A stretch of 64,000 bases of DNA from a bacterium (GCA_016124945.1 WGMT01000036.1:186001-250000); one strand, 5' to 3'. Numbered from the stretch's first letter, positions 18,264 to 27,295 are shown. Numbers and translations are program-made. Notes: generated by a model from the sequence alone, not told the origin.

Positions 18264-18267
18264 GAGC

Positions 18268-18301
18268 TGGTGATTAGGGATTGGTGATTGGGAGATTATC
18301 C
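18268..18301. repeat. Single repeat arm, GGTGATTAGGGATTGGTGATT type
   Basis: GGTGATTAGGGATTGGTGATTGG words without a partner arm in the same gap. The rest of the gap to 18416 shows no gene or clear signal. Confidence 0.5.
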
Positions 18302-18416
18302 GGGGCTGTTGCAGATGCCCCAGATAAACCGACAAAGATTGTTGGATTCTTTGCGATCTTTGTGTTCTTTGCGGTAAAAAAGGCATTCTGCCGCAGGCTC
18401 ACATGTAAATTAGGGG

Positions 18417-19129
18417 CTATTGAGACAACAGAACGGCTAAGGCCGCGCGGTTGAAGGCGTCGTCGAAGAGAGCGCGGACGGGGATAACGAAGTCGGCGAC
18501 GACGCTGCTACGTAGTTCGCCGGTTTGGGCTTTGATGGCGAGGCGTAGGTGGAACCGGAAAGTTGATATTGTTCCACGGTTTCGGCGTCGGGGTCGATGA
18601 TCCAGTATTCGGAGACACCGTGGGCGGCGTAGTCCTCGAATTTGATGCAGCGCTCATTGGCCGCGGTTGAGGTAGAAAGGACTTCAACTACCAGATCCGG
18701 CGCAGGAAAACGCATTTGTTCCGGCAGGAAACCGGCGGCTGTTTCAGCATTGAAGAAACAGATGTCCGGCTCGTAGTCATTGCGAGAGAGAGAGACCATC
18801 AGCTTTTCGTAACCAACGTAGCCAAGCCCATGCACGTTAACATGTGCATCAAGCAGGACAAGTAAGCGCTTCGCTGTGGCGTTATGGCGGAATTTAACAG
18901 GTGAATGCACAACTTTTTCTCCGTTGATGAATTCGGCTTTTTCTGATTCCAACACCGTATCGATGAACTGTTGACGGCGCGCCGCTTCTGCCGCCACCCG
19001 AGCGCCAAGTTCTTCGGCAACGACAGGCAGGCGGGGCGAACGGAAAAGTTGCTCAAGCAGTTGCGCTTCGGTTGTTCCTTCCAAGGTTGAATGGTCCAGT
19101 GCAGATTTTTCAAGAATAGGGGCAGCCAC
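18417..19129 (-). pseudogene. Uma2 family (DUF820) nuclease-like gene with 3' frameshift
   Basis: The GTG start is the complement of 19127-19129, with AAAGGGAT upstream. The frame carries the Uma2 PD-(D/E)XK pattern: NDYEPDICFF, APDLVVEVLSTST and KFEDYAAHGVSEYWIIDP. After SGSTYA (about 18548) the open frame turns into a Ser/Pro-rich tail ending at 18437. In the next frame the DNA reads IKAQTGELRSSVVADFVIP and ends ALAVLLSQ at a stop at 18417-18419, a normal Uma2 end. One lost base explains this. It is either a real frameshift in a gene family that decays easily or a sequencing error. Function of the family is uncertain. Confidence 0.75.
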
Positions 19130-19205
19130 AACAGATCCCTTTCACTGCAACGAATTACAGTGCTGATTAGCTGATTATAGCAAAACAGGAGAGCCCAATC
19201 AATGC

Positions 19206-20018
19206 CTAGCCACGCCACCCCAAGGCACGTGAGATCTCACGCGCCACCTGCTGTACCTGCTGCACCAGATCACCAAGACGCGAGATAGTGATCCGCGTTG
19301 ACGGACCAGAGAGGATCACCGATGCAACAGCAGCCCCACTGTGATCATGGACGGTGGCGGCAACGCAACGCATGCCGGACTCGTACTCTTCGTCGTCCAC
19401 GGCGTAACCACGGCGGCGGATGCGTTCAAACTCCACATGCAGCGCGTCTAGATCGGTGAGGGTGTTCCCCGTGAATGATGGCAATATCGCATCGCCCAGC
19501 AATTCCATTAATCGCGACGGGGGCAGGTGCGCCAACAGCACTTTGCCGCCGGCATTGGCATAAGCTGGCAGACGAGCGCCGATTGAGTTTGAGGTGCGCA
19601 CTGTGTTGTTCGACTCGGCCTGAGCCACGTAGATCGCATCGTCACCGTCCAACACCACAAGGCCGACAGTCTCCTGGCTAGCGTCGGCCAGTTGACGCAG
19701 CAAGGGCGCTGCAATCGTCGCTGTGTCCAGGCGTCGGGCGGCAGAAGCAGCCAGGGTGAGTGCCCCTGCACCCAAATGATAGTTACGATCCGTAAGATCC
19801 TGGCGTACATAGCCGGCCTCAACCAACGTATGCAGCAGCCGGTGTGTGGTGCTGGGGTGTAGATCGTTACGGCGGCTGAGATCACCCAGTGCAAGCCCCG
19901 CTGAAGCCGAAGCTAGCGTCTCTAGCAGTTGTAGCGCCTTCATCACCGACAGTACCATGTTTGAGCGCCGCCCACTTTTTTCGTCCTTTGAAGACGCCAC
20001 AGAGCCGCTATCGAGCAT
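19206..20018 (-). CDS. IclR family transcriptional regulator
   Basis: 270 aa from the ATG at 20016-20018, with GGAGGAC 7 nt upstream. The winged helix-turn-helix is at residues about 15-75 (LGDLSRRNDLHPSTTHRLLHTLVEAGYVRQD) and a GAF-like IclR effector domain follows (AIYVAQAESNNTVRTSNSIGARLPAYANAGGKVLLAHLP, EYESGMRCVAATV). It is divergent from the ABC transport genes beginning at 20503, the usual arrangement for a local regulator of uptake. Overlapping palindromes before its start at 20120-20139 are plausible self-operators. Confidence 0.93.
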   Translation of the reverse strand: MLDSGSVASSKDEKSGRRSNMVLSVMKALQLLETLASASAGLALGDLSRRNDLHPSTTHRLLHTLVEAGYVRQDLTDRNYHLGAGALTLAASAARRLDTATIAAPLLRQLADASQETVGLVVLDGDDAIYVAQAESNNTVRTSNSIGARLPAYANAGGKVLLAHLPPSRLMELLGDAILPSFTGNTLTDLDALHVEFERIRRRGYAVDDEEYESGMRCVAATVHDHSGAAVASVILSGPSTRITISRLGDLVQQVQQVAREISRALGWRG

Positions 20019-20119
20019 CAAATGTCCTCCACAACCAGGTGCCTTTGCTCGTTGGGATGCGAGCAATCGAGGTAAAAGCCAATCGATTGTCAACCACTGT
20101 AGGGGCAATTCCCATTGTA

Positions 20120-20139
20120 CCACATTGTGGAATTTCCAC
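20120..20139 (-). promoter_or_regulatory. Overlapping palindromes, candidate IclR self-operator
   Basis: CCACATTGTGG (20120-20130) and GTGGAATTTCCAC (20127-20139) overlap. The second resembles the TGGAAAT..ATTTCCA operator of enterobacterial IclR. It lies about 100 bases before the iclR-type start codon. Confidence 0.4.
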
Positions 20140-20202
20140 TTCAATTTTTCGTGCAAATTTCACAATGCGGCATTATCTGCGTTTGTGGTTTAATCAGCAA
20201 AA

Positions 20203-20241
20203 TGTCGACAGTTGACAAAACTGTAACAACATGGCTATAAT
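20203..20241 (+). promoter_or_regulatory. Strong promoter and palindromic operator for the first ABC set
   Basis: TTGACA (20212-20217) and TATAAT (20236-20241) are 18 bases apart, both perfect consensus hexamers. TGTCGACAGTTGACA (20203-20217) covers the -35 element. A second TGTCGACA half-site lies downstream at 20310-20317. The transcript leader would be about 255 bases. Confidence 0.75.
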
Positions 20242-20360
20242 TCGGCCCATTCTTCAGCAGTGCAAAGCACATTTTGCATTGCGAAATTAGCTTGTATCAT
20301 CCCCATGCCTGTCGACATTAGAGGATGTCCAATTGCTACATATTCTGTTTGTCTGATGGT

Positions 20361-20435
20361 GGCAATCATGAATGTGGCAATCATGAATGTGGCAATCATG
20401 AATGTGGCAATCATGAATGTGGCAATCATGCGCCT
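20361..20435. repeat. Five 15-bp tandem repeats in the leader of the ABC set
   Basis: GGCAATCATGAATGT starts at 20361, 20376, 20391, 20406 and 20421 (the last copy diverges after ATCATG). Each unit contains ATCATGAAT. The array lies between the promoter and the first binding-protein gene. It keeps an open frame but lacks a ribosome site. Confidence 0.9.
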
Positions 20436-20502
20436 CAGCAGTGTTGTTTCTGGACTTTGTTTTTACCATTCAATTCACATCAGCTTTCAGAGGAGAACGC
20501 AC

Positions 20503-22143
20503 ATGCAAGCATTGACCAAGCCGCGGATCTACACGCTACTGCTGGCGTTGGTTGTGGCACTGCTGGCGACGGCCTGTGCCGCCCCAGCCCCAGCCCCTAG
20601 CACCGGTGGAGACGCCGCCGCCACCGCCGAGCCAATGGAGGAAAGCACAGATGCCGGGGAACCTTCCCGCGTCATCGTCGCCCAGTCCGTTGATCTCGAC
20701 ACGATGGAACCGTACATGATCAGCTCACGCCCTGGCTCGAACATGTACCGTCACCTCTTCACCTCGCTCTACGCCAACCCAGGCACAGGAACGTTGGTTC
20801 CCAATGCGGCCTCAGGCTACACCGAAAATGAGCAGGGGAACGAGTTGACCTTTACGCTCAATGAGGGGTTAACCTGCCACGACGGCTCGCCACTAACCGC
20901 CGATGACGTGGTCTACTCGTTCCAACGCGCCAACGACGATGCCAACGCCTTCACCGGTCACATTGCCGGCTATGTCATGGACGCGCTGGGCTACGTCGAT
21001 GTCCGCGAAGAGAGCGAACTCGAAGTCACCGTCATCCTCGAAGACTACACGCCGCTCGCCATCGGTCTTATCTCCGATGTGTGGCTACTCTGCCGCGAAG
21101 CCTACGAAGAGATGGGCCTTGACGGTGCCGCCACCAATGTTGTCGGCTCCGGCCCCTACCGCTTTGTGGAATGGGTGAAGGACGACTACCTGCTCATGGA
21201 AGCATGGGACGAATACACGCTGGGTGTCGCCACCATCGACGAGATCGAATGGAAGGTCATTCCTGAAGCGTCGACCCGCACCGCTGAGTTGATCGCCGGC
21301 AACGTGGACATCATCACCAATGTGCCGCCAGATCAGCATGCCGCCGTCGACGCCAGTGGCGAAGCGGTTGTTGAAGGTGTGGCCGGTACCCGCCGCATCT
21401 ACGTTGGCTTCAACCAGCGCGACATCTTCGAAGGTGAAGGCGCCGAAGCCGTTAAAAACACCGATGTACGCGTGGCCCTGCAATACGCTGTGGACGTGCC
21501 CACCATCTGCCAGACACTGCTCGCCTTCGACTGCGAACGTGCTTCCAGCATGGTGAACCCGCCCAACGACAACCCCAACCTGGAACCGTACCCGTACGAT
21601 CCGGCCATGGCTGAAGAATTGCTGGACGCTGCCGGCTATCCCCGCGGCGAAGATGGCATCCGCTTCTCCATTGCCTTCCAGGCCGGCCAAGGACGCTACC
21701 TCAACGATGTAGCCGTCATCCAGGCCATTGCCCAGTACTTGACCGATGTGGGCCTCGATGTGGATCTGCAATTGATGGACTTCAACGCCGAATTCGTGCC
21801 CATGCTGCGCCAGCACGAAGTGGGTCCGCTTTACCTGGTGGGCACCGGCGGCAGCACGTGGAGCGGTATCTCCGACATGGCCGACCTTTCCAGCCCCACC
21901 GGCGCCACCAATTATACTGAGTGGGCCAACCCGGAATGGTTCAGCCGCTGGGACGAGATGTCAACCACCCGTGATCTCGAACGCCAGCAACAGTTGAAGA
22001 ACGAGATGCTTGAAATCTTCTACAACGACCCGCCCTGGCTGCTGCTCTACTTCCAGCCCGATTTCTATGGTGTGAGCACCGATCTGAACTGGGATCCGCG
22101 CCGTGACGAGGTGATCGATCTGACGTCGGCAAGTATGAACTAG
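20503..22143 (+). CDS. Peptide-type ABC transporter substrate-binding lipoprotein 1 (family 5)
   Basis: 546 aa from the ATG at 20503, with AGAGGAG 8 nt upstream; a longer frame upstream is leader and repeat. A lipoprotein signal ends LLATAC with Cys at residue 25, then an Ala/Pro-rich tether. The SBP_bac_5 fold is shown by GLTCHDGSPLTADDVVYSFQRA (about residues 123-144), VVGSGPYRFVEWVKDD and DVRVALQYAVDVPTICQ. It should capture oligopeptides or related cargo outside the membrane. It is nearly twin to the next gene, sharing long runs such as the ERASSMVN...NPNLEPYPYDPAMAE region. Confidence 0.95.
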   Translation: MQALTKPRIYTLLLALVVALLATACAAPAPAPSTGGDAAATAEPMEESTDAGEPSRVIVAQSVDLDTMEPYMISSRPGSNMYRHLFTSLYANPGTGTLVPNAASGYTENEQGNELTFTLNEGLTCHDGSPLTADDVVYSFQRANDDANAFTGHIAGYVMDALGYVDVREESELEVTVILEDYTPLAIGLISDVWLLCREAYEEMGLDGAATNVVGSGPYRFVEWVKDDYLLMEAWDEYTLGVATIDEIEWKVIPEASTRTAELIAGNVDIITNVPPDQHAAVDASGEAVVEGVAGTRRIYVGFNQRDIFEGEGAEAVKNTDVRVALQYAVDVPTICQTLLAFDCERASSMVNPPNDNPNLEPYPYDPAMAEELLDAAGYPRGEDGIRFSIAFQAGQGRYLNDVAVIQAIAQYLTDVGLDVDLQLMDFNAEFVPMLRQHEVGPLYLVGTGGSTWSGISDMADLSSPTGATNYTEWANPEWFSRWDEMSTTRDLERQQQLKNEMLEIFYNDPPWLLLYFQPDFYGVSTDLNWDPRRDEVIDLTSASMN

Positions 22144-22147
22144 GAGA

Positions 22148-22297
22148 TGAGGACTGGGGATTAGGGACTGGGGATTAGGGACTGGGATCGCATTGACGAT
22201 CTGAAAGCATTTGAAGATTTGAATCGTGTATACCAAGTTACTTACACGAACAGAGATTGCGCTCTCAACCCGATCCCTAGTCCCTAATCCCCAAACC
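22148..22297. repeat. Inverted repeat, GGGGATTAGGGACT heptamer type
   Basis: Arm 1 at 22150-22188 has GGACTGGGGATTAGGGACTG words; arm 2 at about 22271-22295 has CGATCCCTAGTCCCTAATCC. CTCTCAACC precedes arm 2. It separates the two tandem binding-protein genes. Confidence 0.8.
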
Positions 22298-22309
22298 AAG
22301 GAGAAGCAC

Positions 22310-23941
22310 ATGAAACGAAACATCCTCTTTCTCAGCATCGCCCTCTTTGTCCTTGTAGGCTGTGTAGCGCCACAACCGGCTGCCCCAGCAGAACCGGGCG
22401 CGGCTGCGGAAGCCACGGCAGCACCAGCAGAAGAAGCAATGGACGATGGCGAACCTAAACGACTGATCGTGGCGCAGACTGTTGATCTTGAAGGGTTGGA
22501 ACCGTCGGAAGTGAATAGCCGCGCAGAGGCCAACATCTTTGGCCATATGTTCGCTACACTCTACCGCGTTGATGTCTCCGGCGCAATCATTCCCTTCCTC
22601 GCGCAGAGCTACGAATTGTCTGAAGACGGTAGTGAAGTCACCTTTACGCTGAATGAAGGGCTCACCTGCCATGATGGTGAACCGCTGACGGCTGAAGACG
22701 TGGTCTACACCTTCCAGCGCGCCGCCGACGATGCCAACGCCTTCACCGGCAACACGGCAGGCTTCGTCCTCGACGCCTTGAACTACGTCGATGCCCGTGT
22801 TGACGGCGAACTTCAGCCCACCATCATCCTCGAAGCCTTCAACCCAATTGCGTTAGGCCTAATCGGCGAAGTCTACATCCACTGCAAAGACGCCTACGAG
22901 GCGATGACGCTGGAAGAAGCAGCCCAGAATCCCATCGGTTCCGGCCCGTATACCTTTGTTGAATGGGTGACCGACAGCCACGTCACGATTGAAAAGTGGG
23001 AAGATTTCACCCTGTTCGATCCCTACTTCGATGAAATCGAATGGCTTGTTATCCCCGAAGCTTCGACCCGCGCCGCCGAGTTGATTGCAGGCAATGTGCA
23101 TGTCATCACCAACGTGCCGCCGGATCAGCACGCCGCAATTGACGCCAGTGGTACCGCAATGGTTGAAGGCGTGGCCGGCACCCGCCGCATGTACGTCGGC
23201 TACAACCAGCGCGACATCTACGATGAAAGCGAAGGTGGCGTCGCCATCAAGGATCCGGCTGTGCGCGTGGCGCTACAATATGCCGTAGACGTGCCCACCA
23301 TCTGCCAGACGCTGCTTGCCTTCGACTGCGAGCGTGCGTCCAGTATGGTCAACGCGCCCAACGATAACCCGAACCTGGAACCGTATCCGTACGATCCGGC
23401 GATGGCCGAACAATTGTTGGATGAGGCAGGCTATCCCCGCGGCGAGGACGGCACCCGCTTTGCACTGGCCTTCCAGGCCGGTCGCGGTCGCTACCTGAAC
23501 GATGTCGCAGTCGTCCAGGCGATTGCGCAGTACCTGTCGGATGTGGGTGTAGCCGTCGATCTACAGATCTTGGATTGGTCGAGTGAGTTTGTACCTGCCC
23601 TCCGCCAGCACGAAGTCGGTCCGCTCTACTTTGTGGGCACCGGTGGCAGTATCTGGAGCGCCATCTACGACATGGCCGATCTCTCTGATCCAGTGGGCGC
23701 CACCAACTACACTGAGTGGAGCAATCCTGAATGGTTCACCCGTTGGGATGAGCTTTCCACCACACAGGACGAGGATCGCCAGCGTGTACTGATCAACGAG
23801 ATGCTGGAGATCTTCTACAACGACCCACCCTGGCTGCTACTCTACTTCCAGCCCGACTTCTACGGTGTGAGCACCGACGTCAACTGGGATCCGCGCCGCG
23901 ACGAGAAGATCTTCTTCTTCGACGCTTCGATGGTGGAATAG
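22310..23941 (+). CDS. Peptide-type ABC transporter substrate-binding lipoprotein 2 (family 5)
   Basis: 543 aa from the ATG at 22310, with AAGGAG upstream. The signal peptide ends LFVLVGC with the lipid-bearing Cys near residue 19. Same SBP_bac_5 landmarks as its neighbour (GLTCHDGEPLTAEDVVYTFQRA, NPIGSGPYTFVEWV, DPAVRVALQYAVDVPTICQ), and conserved downstream to the last 30 residues. The two genes are a recent tandem duplication. Differences cluster in the N-terminal lobe, so cargo range may differ while both serve the same permeases. Confidence 0.95.
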   Translation: MKRNILFLSIALFVLVGCVAPQPAAPAEPGAAAEATAAPAEEAMDDGEPKRLIVAQTVDLEGLEPSEVNSRAEANIFGHMFATLYRVDVSGAIIPFLAQSYELSEDGSEVTFTLNEGLTCHDGEPLTAEDVVYTFQRAADDANAFTGNTAGFVLDALNYVDARVDGELQPTIILEAFNPIALGLIGEVYIHCKDAYEAMTLEEAAQNPIGSGPYTFVEWVTDSHVTIEKWEDFTLFDPYFDEIEWLVIPEASTRAAELIAGNVHVITNVPPDQHAAIDASGTAMVEGVAGTRRMYVGYNQRDIYDESEGGVAIKDPAVRVALQYAVDVPTICQTLLAFDCERASSMVNAPNDNPNLEPYPYDPAMAEQLLDEAGYPRGEDGTRFALAFQAGRGRYLNDVAVVQAIAQYLSDVGVAVDLQILDWSSEFVPALRQHEVGPLYFVGTGGSIWSAIYDMADLSDPVGATNYTEWSNPEWFTRWDELSTTQDEDRQRVLINEMLEIFYNDPPWLLLYFQPDFYGVSTDVNWDPRRDEKIFFFDASMVE

Positions 23942-23942
23942 A

Positions 23943-24112
23943 GTGATTCGTGTTGCGTGATTCGTGGGTAATGGTTGTTGTTGTCTCTCTTGGAAGGTGT
24001 GTGGTGAAGAATAGTGCGTAGTCCGTTCACACACTACGCACTATCTCTACTGGACTTCAATCAAGAGAAGCATCAACAACCTCTACCCACGAATCACGCA
24101 ACACGAATTACG
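23943..24112. repeat. Nested inverted repeats, TTCGTGTTGCGTGATTCG and ATAGTGCGTAGT types
   Basis: A perfect 24-base outer pair lies at 23947-23970 and 24084-24107. Inside it is a perfect 12-base pair ATAGTGCGTAGT / ACTACGCACTAT (24011-24022, 24033-24044). The inner type recurs at 38897-39020. Confidence 0.85.
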
Positions 24113-24140
24113 TTCAAAAATACAAACAGAACCGAAACCC

Positions 24141-25118
24141 ATGGGTAAATACTTAATTCGACGCCTGCTGCAAACTTTCATCGTTATTTTTGGCGTCACG
24201 ATCTTATCCTTTTTCTCCTTACATTTGGCCGGCGACCCGACACTCCTTTACGTCAGCGAACGGGCCAGCGAAGAAGAGATTGCGCAGACCCGCGCTCGTC
24301 TTGGCTTTGACCGGCCCATCCACGAACAATACCTCACCTACCTGGGTAACCTCGCCCGCGGGGACATGGGCAACTCTCTGCGCGCCCGCACGCCTGCTTT
24401 CGACATGGTGATGGAACGCCTGCCGGCAACGCTGGAATTGACCATCATGGCGATGATCTTTTCCATTGTTTTTTCAATTCCAATCGGCGTGTTGTCGGCC
24501 ATGAAACGGGGCACACCGTTGGATGGCGGCGTGATGATGTTCGCCATGTTCGGCCAGTCCATGCCCAGTTTCTGGCTGGGGATCATGTTGATCCTCTTTG
24601 TGGGGTTGCAGTTGCGCTGGTTGCCGATTTCGGGCCATGTGCCGCTGATCACCCCGATGCTCGACGGCGATTTTGCCAAAGCCGCCGCCAATTTTCCCGA
24701 AGCCTTCCGCCACTTAATTATGCCGGCGGTGACATTGGGGCTCTTTTCGCTCTCGCGCAATGCCCGCTTGATCCGATCCTCTATGCTGGAGGTGCTAGGG
24801 CAGGACTATGTGCGTACGGCACGCGCCAAAGGACTGCACGCCTGGAATGTGGTCTTCCGCCACGCCTTCCGTAACGCACTCATCCCGTTTATCACGATTA
24901 TTGGACTGGAATTCGGCTTCTTGCTCAGCGGCGTTGTCGTCATTGAGACTGTATTCTCATGGCCCGGCGTAGGGCGACTGGTCTTTAACGCCATCACGCA
25001 GCGCGACATCCCCGTGGTACAGACAGCTGTGGTCATGTTCTCGCTGCTCTTTGTTCTTCTAAACTTAATGGTCGATCTGGTGTATACCGTGCTCGACCCA
25101 CGTATTCGGCTTGAATAG
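24141..25118 (+). CDS. Peptide-type ABC transporter permease, DppB-like
   Basis: 325 aa inner-membrane permease. It begins MGKYLIRRLLQTFIVIFGVTILSFF with the first membrane helix, then the characteristic DPTLLYVS..ASEEEIAQTRARLGFDRPIHEQYLTYLGNLARGDMGNSL periplasmic segment of DppB/OppB (residues 32-81), and later helices. The EAA coupling loop is near RTARAKGLHAWNVVFRHAFRNALIP (about 225-249). It forms a pair with the DppC-like gene at 25286. No ATP-binding subunit is present, so it must borrow ATPases encoded elsewhere. Confidence 0.95.
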   Translation: MGKYLIRRLLQTFIVIFGVTILSFFSLHLAGDPTLLYVSERASEEEIAQTRARLGFDRPIHEQYLTYLGNLARGDMGNSLRARTPAFDMVMERLPATLELTIMAMIFSIVFSIPIGVLSAMKRGTPLDGGVMMFAMFGQSMPSFWLGIMLILFVGLQLRWLPISGHVPLITPMLDGDFAKAAANFPEAFRHLIMPAVTLGLFSLSRNARLIRSSMLEVLGQDYVRTARAKGLHAWNVVFRHAFRNALIPFITIIGLEFGFLLSGVVVIETVFSWPGVGRLVFNAITQRDIPVVQTAVVMFSLLFVLLNLMVDLVYTVLDPRIRLE

Positions 25119-25272
25119 GGACTGGGGACTGGGGATCGGGGACTAGGGCTCGGTTCAAGAGTATGAAATCGCATAATCGCTTAATCTCAGTAAGCACAGA
25201 TTAGATGATTAGAAGATTTCACAATCTCAACCCGATCCCCAGTCCCCGATCCCCAGTCCCCAATCCCCAACC
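25119..25272. repeat. Inverted repeat, GGGACTGGGGATCGG type
   Basis: Arm 1 at 25119-25152 (GGGACTGGGGACTGGGGATC words) and arm 2 at 25236-25272 (GATCCCCAGTCCCCGATCCC words). CTCAACC precedes arm 2. A second inner pair involves AATCGCATAATCGCTTAATC and GATTAGATGATTAGAAGATT. Confidence 0.8.
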
Positions 25273-25285
25273 AATGGAGTACTCC

Positions 25286-26209
25286 GTGACTGCATCGGCA
25301 ACTTCTTCAACTTTAACGCTTGACAAGAGCGAAATTCGGCGGCAGCCGACGCTTTGGCGCCGCGCTTCTTCGAGTTTGAGTCGCGCCAAATGGCCAATTG
25401 GAGCAATTGTATTGCTCACATTTATGAGTATATTGGCAATCTTTAGCGAACAGATTGCGCCATACGATCCTAACCGCCAGAACCTGATTCTGCGCCTGAC
25501 GCCACCTTTTGAGGCAGACGAAACCGGCGTTACCCGCTTTTTTCTCGGCACCGATGGCCTAGGACGTGACTTGCTGTCGCGGTTGATCTTCGGTGCACGC
25601 GTTTCGATTTCGGTGGGGCTGCTGGCCGTCACCGTCGGCGGCATTATGGGGACGGTTTTGGGGCTGGTTGCCGGATATTTCGGCGGCTGGCTCGACGATG
25701 TGATTATGCGCGTGGCCGACATTCAACTCGCTTTCCCTTTTATTCTGCTGGCGATTATGGTGCTGGTGGTGCTTGGCTCGGGGGTGTTTAACCTGATCCT
25801 TGTGCTGGGTGTCGGCCAATGGGTGACGTATGCCCGCATTGCCCGTGGCGAAACCGTCTCACAGCGCGAAAAAGAGTATGTGGAGGCAGCGCGCTGTATC
25901 GGCGTCTCCAACGTTCAGATCATCTTCAAAACCATCCTGCCCAACATCCTGGCCCCACTGGTGGTGATTGCCTCGTTTAACGTCGCCAGCGTCATCCTGG
26001 CCGAAGCCTCGCTCTCGTTTTTGGGCCTCGGCGTTCCGCCCACAGTGCCGACCTGGGGTGGCATGCTGGCCGAAAGTCGGGATCAACTGCTAGGCGGCTC
26101 GTGGTGGTTGGCCGTCTTCCCTGGTTTAATGATCATGTTCACCGTGCTCTCGCTCAACATCCTGGGCGACTGGCTGCGCGATTTTCTCGATCCACGGTTG
26201 CGGAATTAG
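25286..26209 (+). CDS. Peptide-type ABC transporter permease, DppC-like
   Basis: 307 aa if translated from GTG at 25286, which has GGAG 6 nt upstream; an ATG at 25274 in the same frame is possible but has only repeat DNA before it. A cytoplasmic N-terminus of about 45 residues, first helix WPIGAIVLLTFMSILAIF, then the DppC/OppC segment FLGTDGLGRDLLSRLIFGARVSISVGLLAV (about residues 80-110). The EAA loop is near YVEAARCIGVSNVQIIFKTILPNI. It ends FLDPRLRN, typical of the family. It completes the first ABC set with the DppB-like gene. Confidence 0.94.
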   Translation: MTASATSSTLTLDKSEIRRQPTLWRRASSSLSRAKWPIGAIVLLTFMSILAIFSEQIAPYDPNRQNLILRLTPPFEADETGVTRFFLGTDGLGRDLLSRLIFGARVSISVGLLAVTVGGIMGTVLGLVAGYFGGWLDDVIMRVADIQLAFPFILLAIMVLVVLGSGVFNLILVLGVGQWVTYARIARGETVSQREKEYVEAARCIGVSNVQIIFKTILPNILAPLVVIASFNVASVILAEASLSFLGLGVPPTVPTWGGMLAESRDQLLGGSWWLAVFPGLMIMFTVLSLNILGDWLRDFLDPRLRN

Positions 26210-26390
26210 GGGACTGGGAACTAGGGATTGGGTAGAGTGTTTTGATTGAGGATGGCGATGGAGCACATGTTCATCATCTCCATGAAGACAGAACATCCTG
26301 CCAGTTGCCAACATGCTCCCCCCAGTCCCCATTCCCCGATCCCCACTCCCCGATCCCCACTCCCCGATCCCCACTCCCCCCGATGTACAA
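26209..26390. repeat. Inverted repeat, long CCCCGATCCCCACT array
   Basis: Short arm 1 at 26209-26231 (GGGGACTGGGAACTAGGGATT words) with GTAGAG at 26232-26237. The second arm at about 26317-26388 is much longer and has three units of TCCCCGATCCCCACTCCCCGA type. The asymmetry suggests arm growth by unit duplication. Confidence 0.8.
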
Positions 26391-26424
26391 ACTGCACAGC
26401 AATACACAATCTACTTTGGTTAGC

Positions 26425-26462
26425 TGTCAACAGTTGACAAATTTCTGACATGTGAATAGTAT
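26425..26462 (+). promoter_or_regulatory. Promoter and palindromic operator before the second GntR gene
   Basis: TGTCAACAGTTGACA (26425-26439) is a perfect 15-bp palindrome whose right half is the -35 element TTGACA (26434-26439). TAGTAT (26457-26462) lies 17 bases on. It heads the GntR-RidA-isochorismatase-amidohydrolase run. Confidence 0.65.
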
Positions 26463-26587
26463 AAGCAGACTGCCGAAATCTATAGACAGGTCGAGCTTTT
26501 GGAGTTCGAAGCGGCAGTCGGCCCACTTTGCTACCTACTTCGCCCCTGGGCTGCTGTTTTTCCATTCAAGCAGATCCCGGTAACCTT

Positions 26588-27295
26588 ATGAAAAGTGAAC
26601 ACCTCGAACGTATCGAACCGCGCACACTGCGCGAAAATGTCACCGAAATTTTGCGACAATCTATCATCAACGGCAGTCTGCCCCCTGGTTCCGAATTAAA
26701 TCAGGTGCAAATCGCCGAACAACTTGGCACCAGCCGCGGGCCTGTACGCGAAGCATTGGGCCAACTCGAACAGGAAGGGCTAATCGAGAACATCCCCTAC
26801 AAGGGTGTCCTCGTGACGCAGCTCAGCCGTAGGTATGTGGAAGAGATCTACTCGGTGCGCGCCGCGTTGGAAAAACTGGCGCTGGATCGTGCCATCGACC
26901 AGATGAACGATGACGAAATCGCCGAACTGGACAACATCGTGGATCAGATGCGCGCCGCCGCCAAGCGCGAGAGCCTTGATGATCTGGTAGCACTCGATCT
27001 GGCCTTTCACGAATACATCATGCGCCAGGCCGATCATCACCTGGCCTGGAAATTGTGGAAGCAGTTGGAAATCGGCGTGCAGCGCTGCTTACATGTCCGC
27101 CATGAGATCTACACCTTCCTCGATGAAGTGGTTGGCTCACACCCAACGTTGGTGACCGCCATCCAGCAGCGCAACAAGGCATGGGCTTTCCAGATTCTAG
27201 ACGAGCACATCGGCGAATCGGCGTCTCACATTTTCGCCAGCTTGCCGGAGGAAGAAGACGAAGACGCTGTCGCAGCCGGCGCCGCCGAAGTATAA
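26588..27295 (+). CDS. GntR-family regulator with FCD domain
   Basis: 235 aa from the ATG at 26588 (MKSEHLERIEPRTL); the upstream ATG at 26528 lies in non-coding DNA. The winged helix is at residues about 12-80 (LNQVQIAEQLGTSRGPVREALGQLEQEGLIEN), then the FCD helical domain with DLAFHEYIMRQADHHLAWKLW. It heads a tight catabolic run: the next gene starts 10 bases after its stop. The palindrome in its promoter is shared with two other promoters in the window, so it or the IclR regulator may bind all three. Confidence 0.92.
   Translation: MKSEHLERIEPRTLRENVTEILRQSIINGSLPPGSELNQVQIAEQLGTSRGPVREALGQLEQEGLIENIPYKGVLVTQLSRRYVEEIYSVRAALEKLALDRAIDQMNDDEIAELDNIVDQMRAAAKRESLDDLVALDLAFHEYIMRQADHHLAWKLWKQLEIGVQRCLHVRHEIYTFLDEVVGSHPTLVTAIQQRNKAWAFQILDEHIGESASHIFASLPEEEDEDAVAAGAAEV

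Noticed and set aside
20361..20435. Possible CRISPR array or coding repeat
   Set aside because: Direct 15-bp units abut each other with no spacers; although a frame runs through into the binding protein, the ribosome site and lipoprotein signal put the start at 20503.
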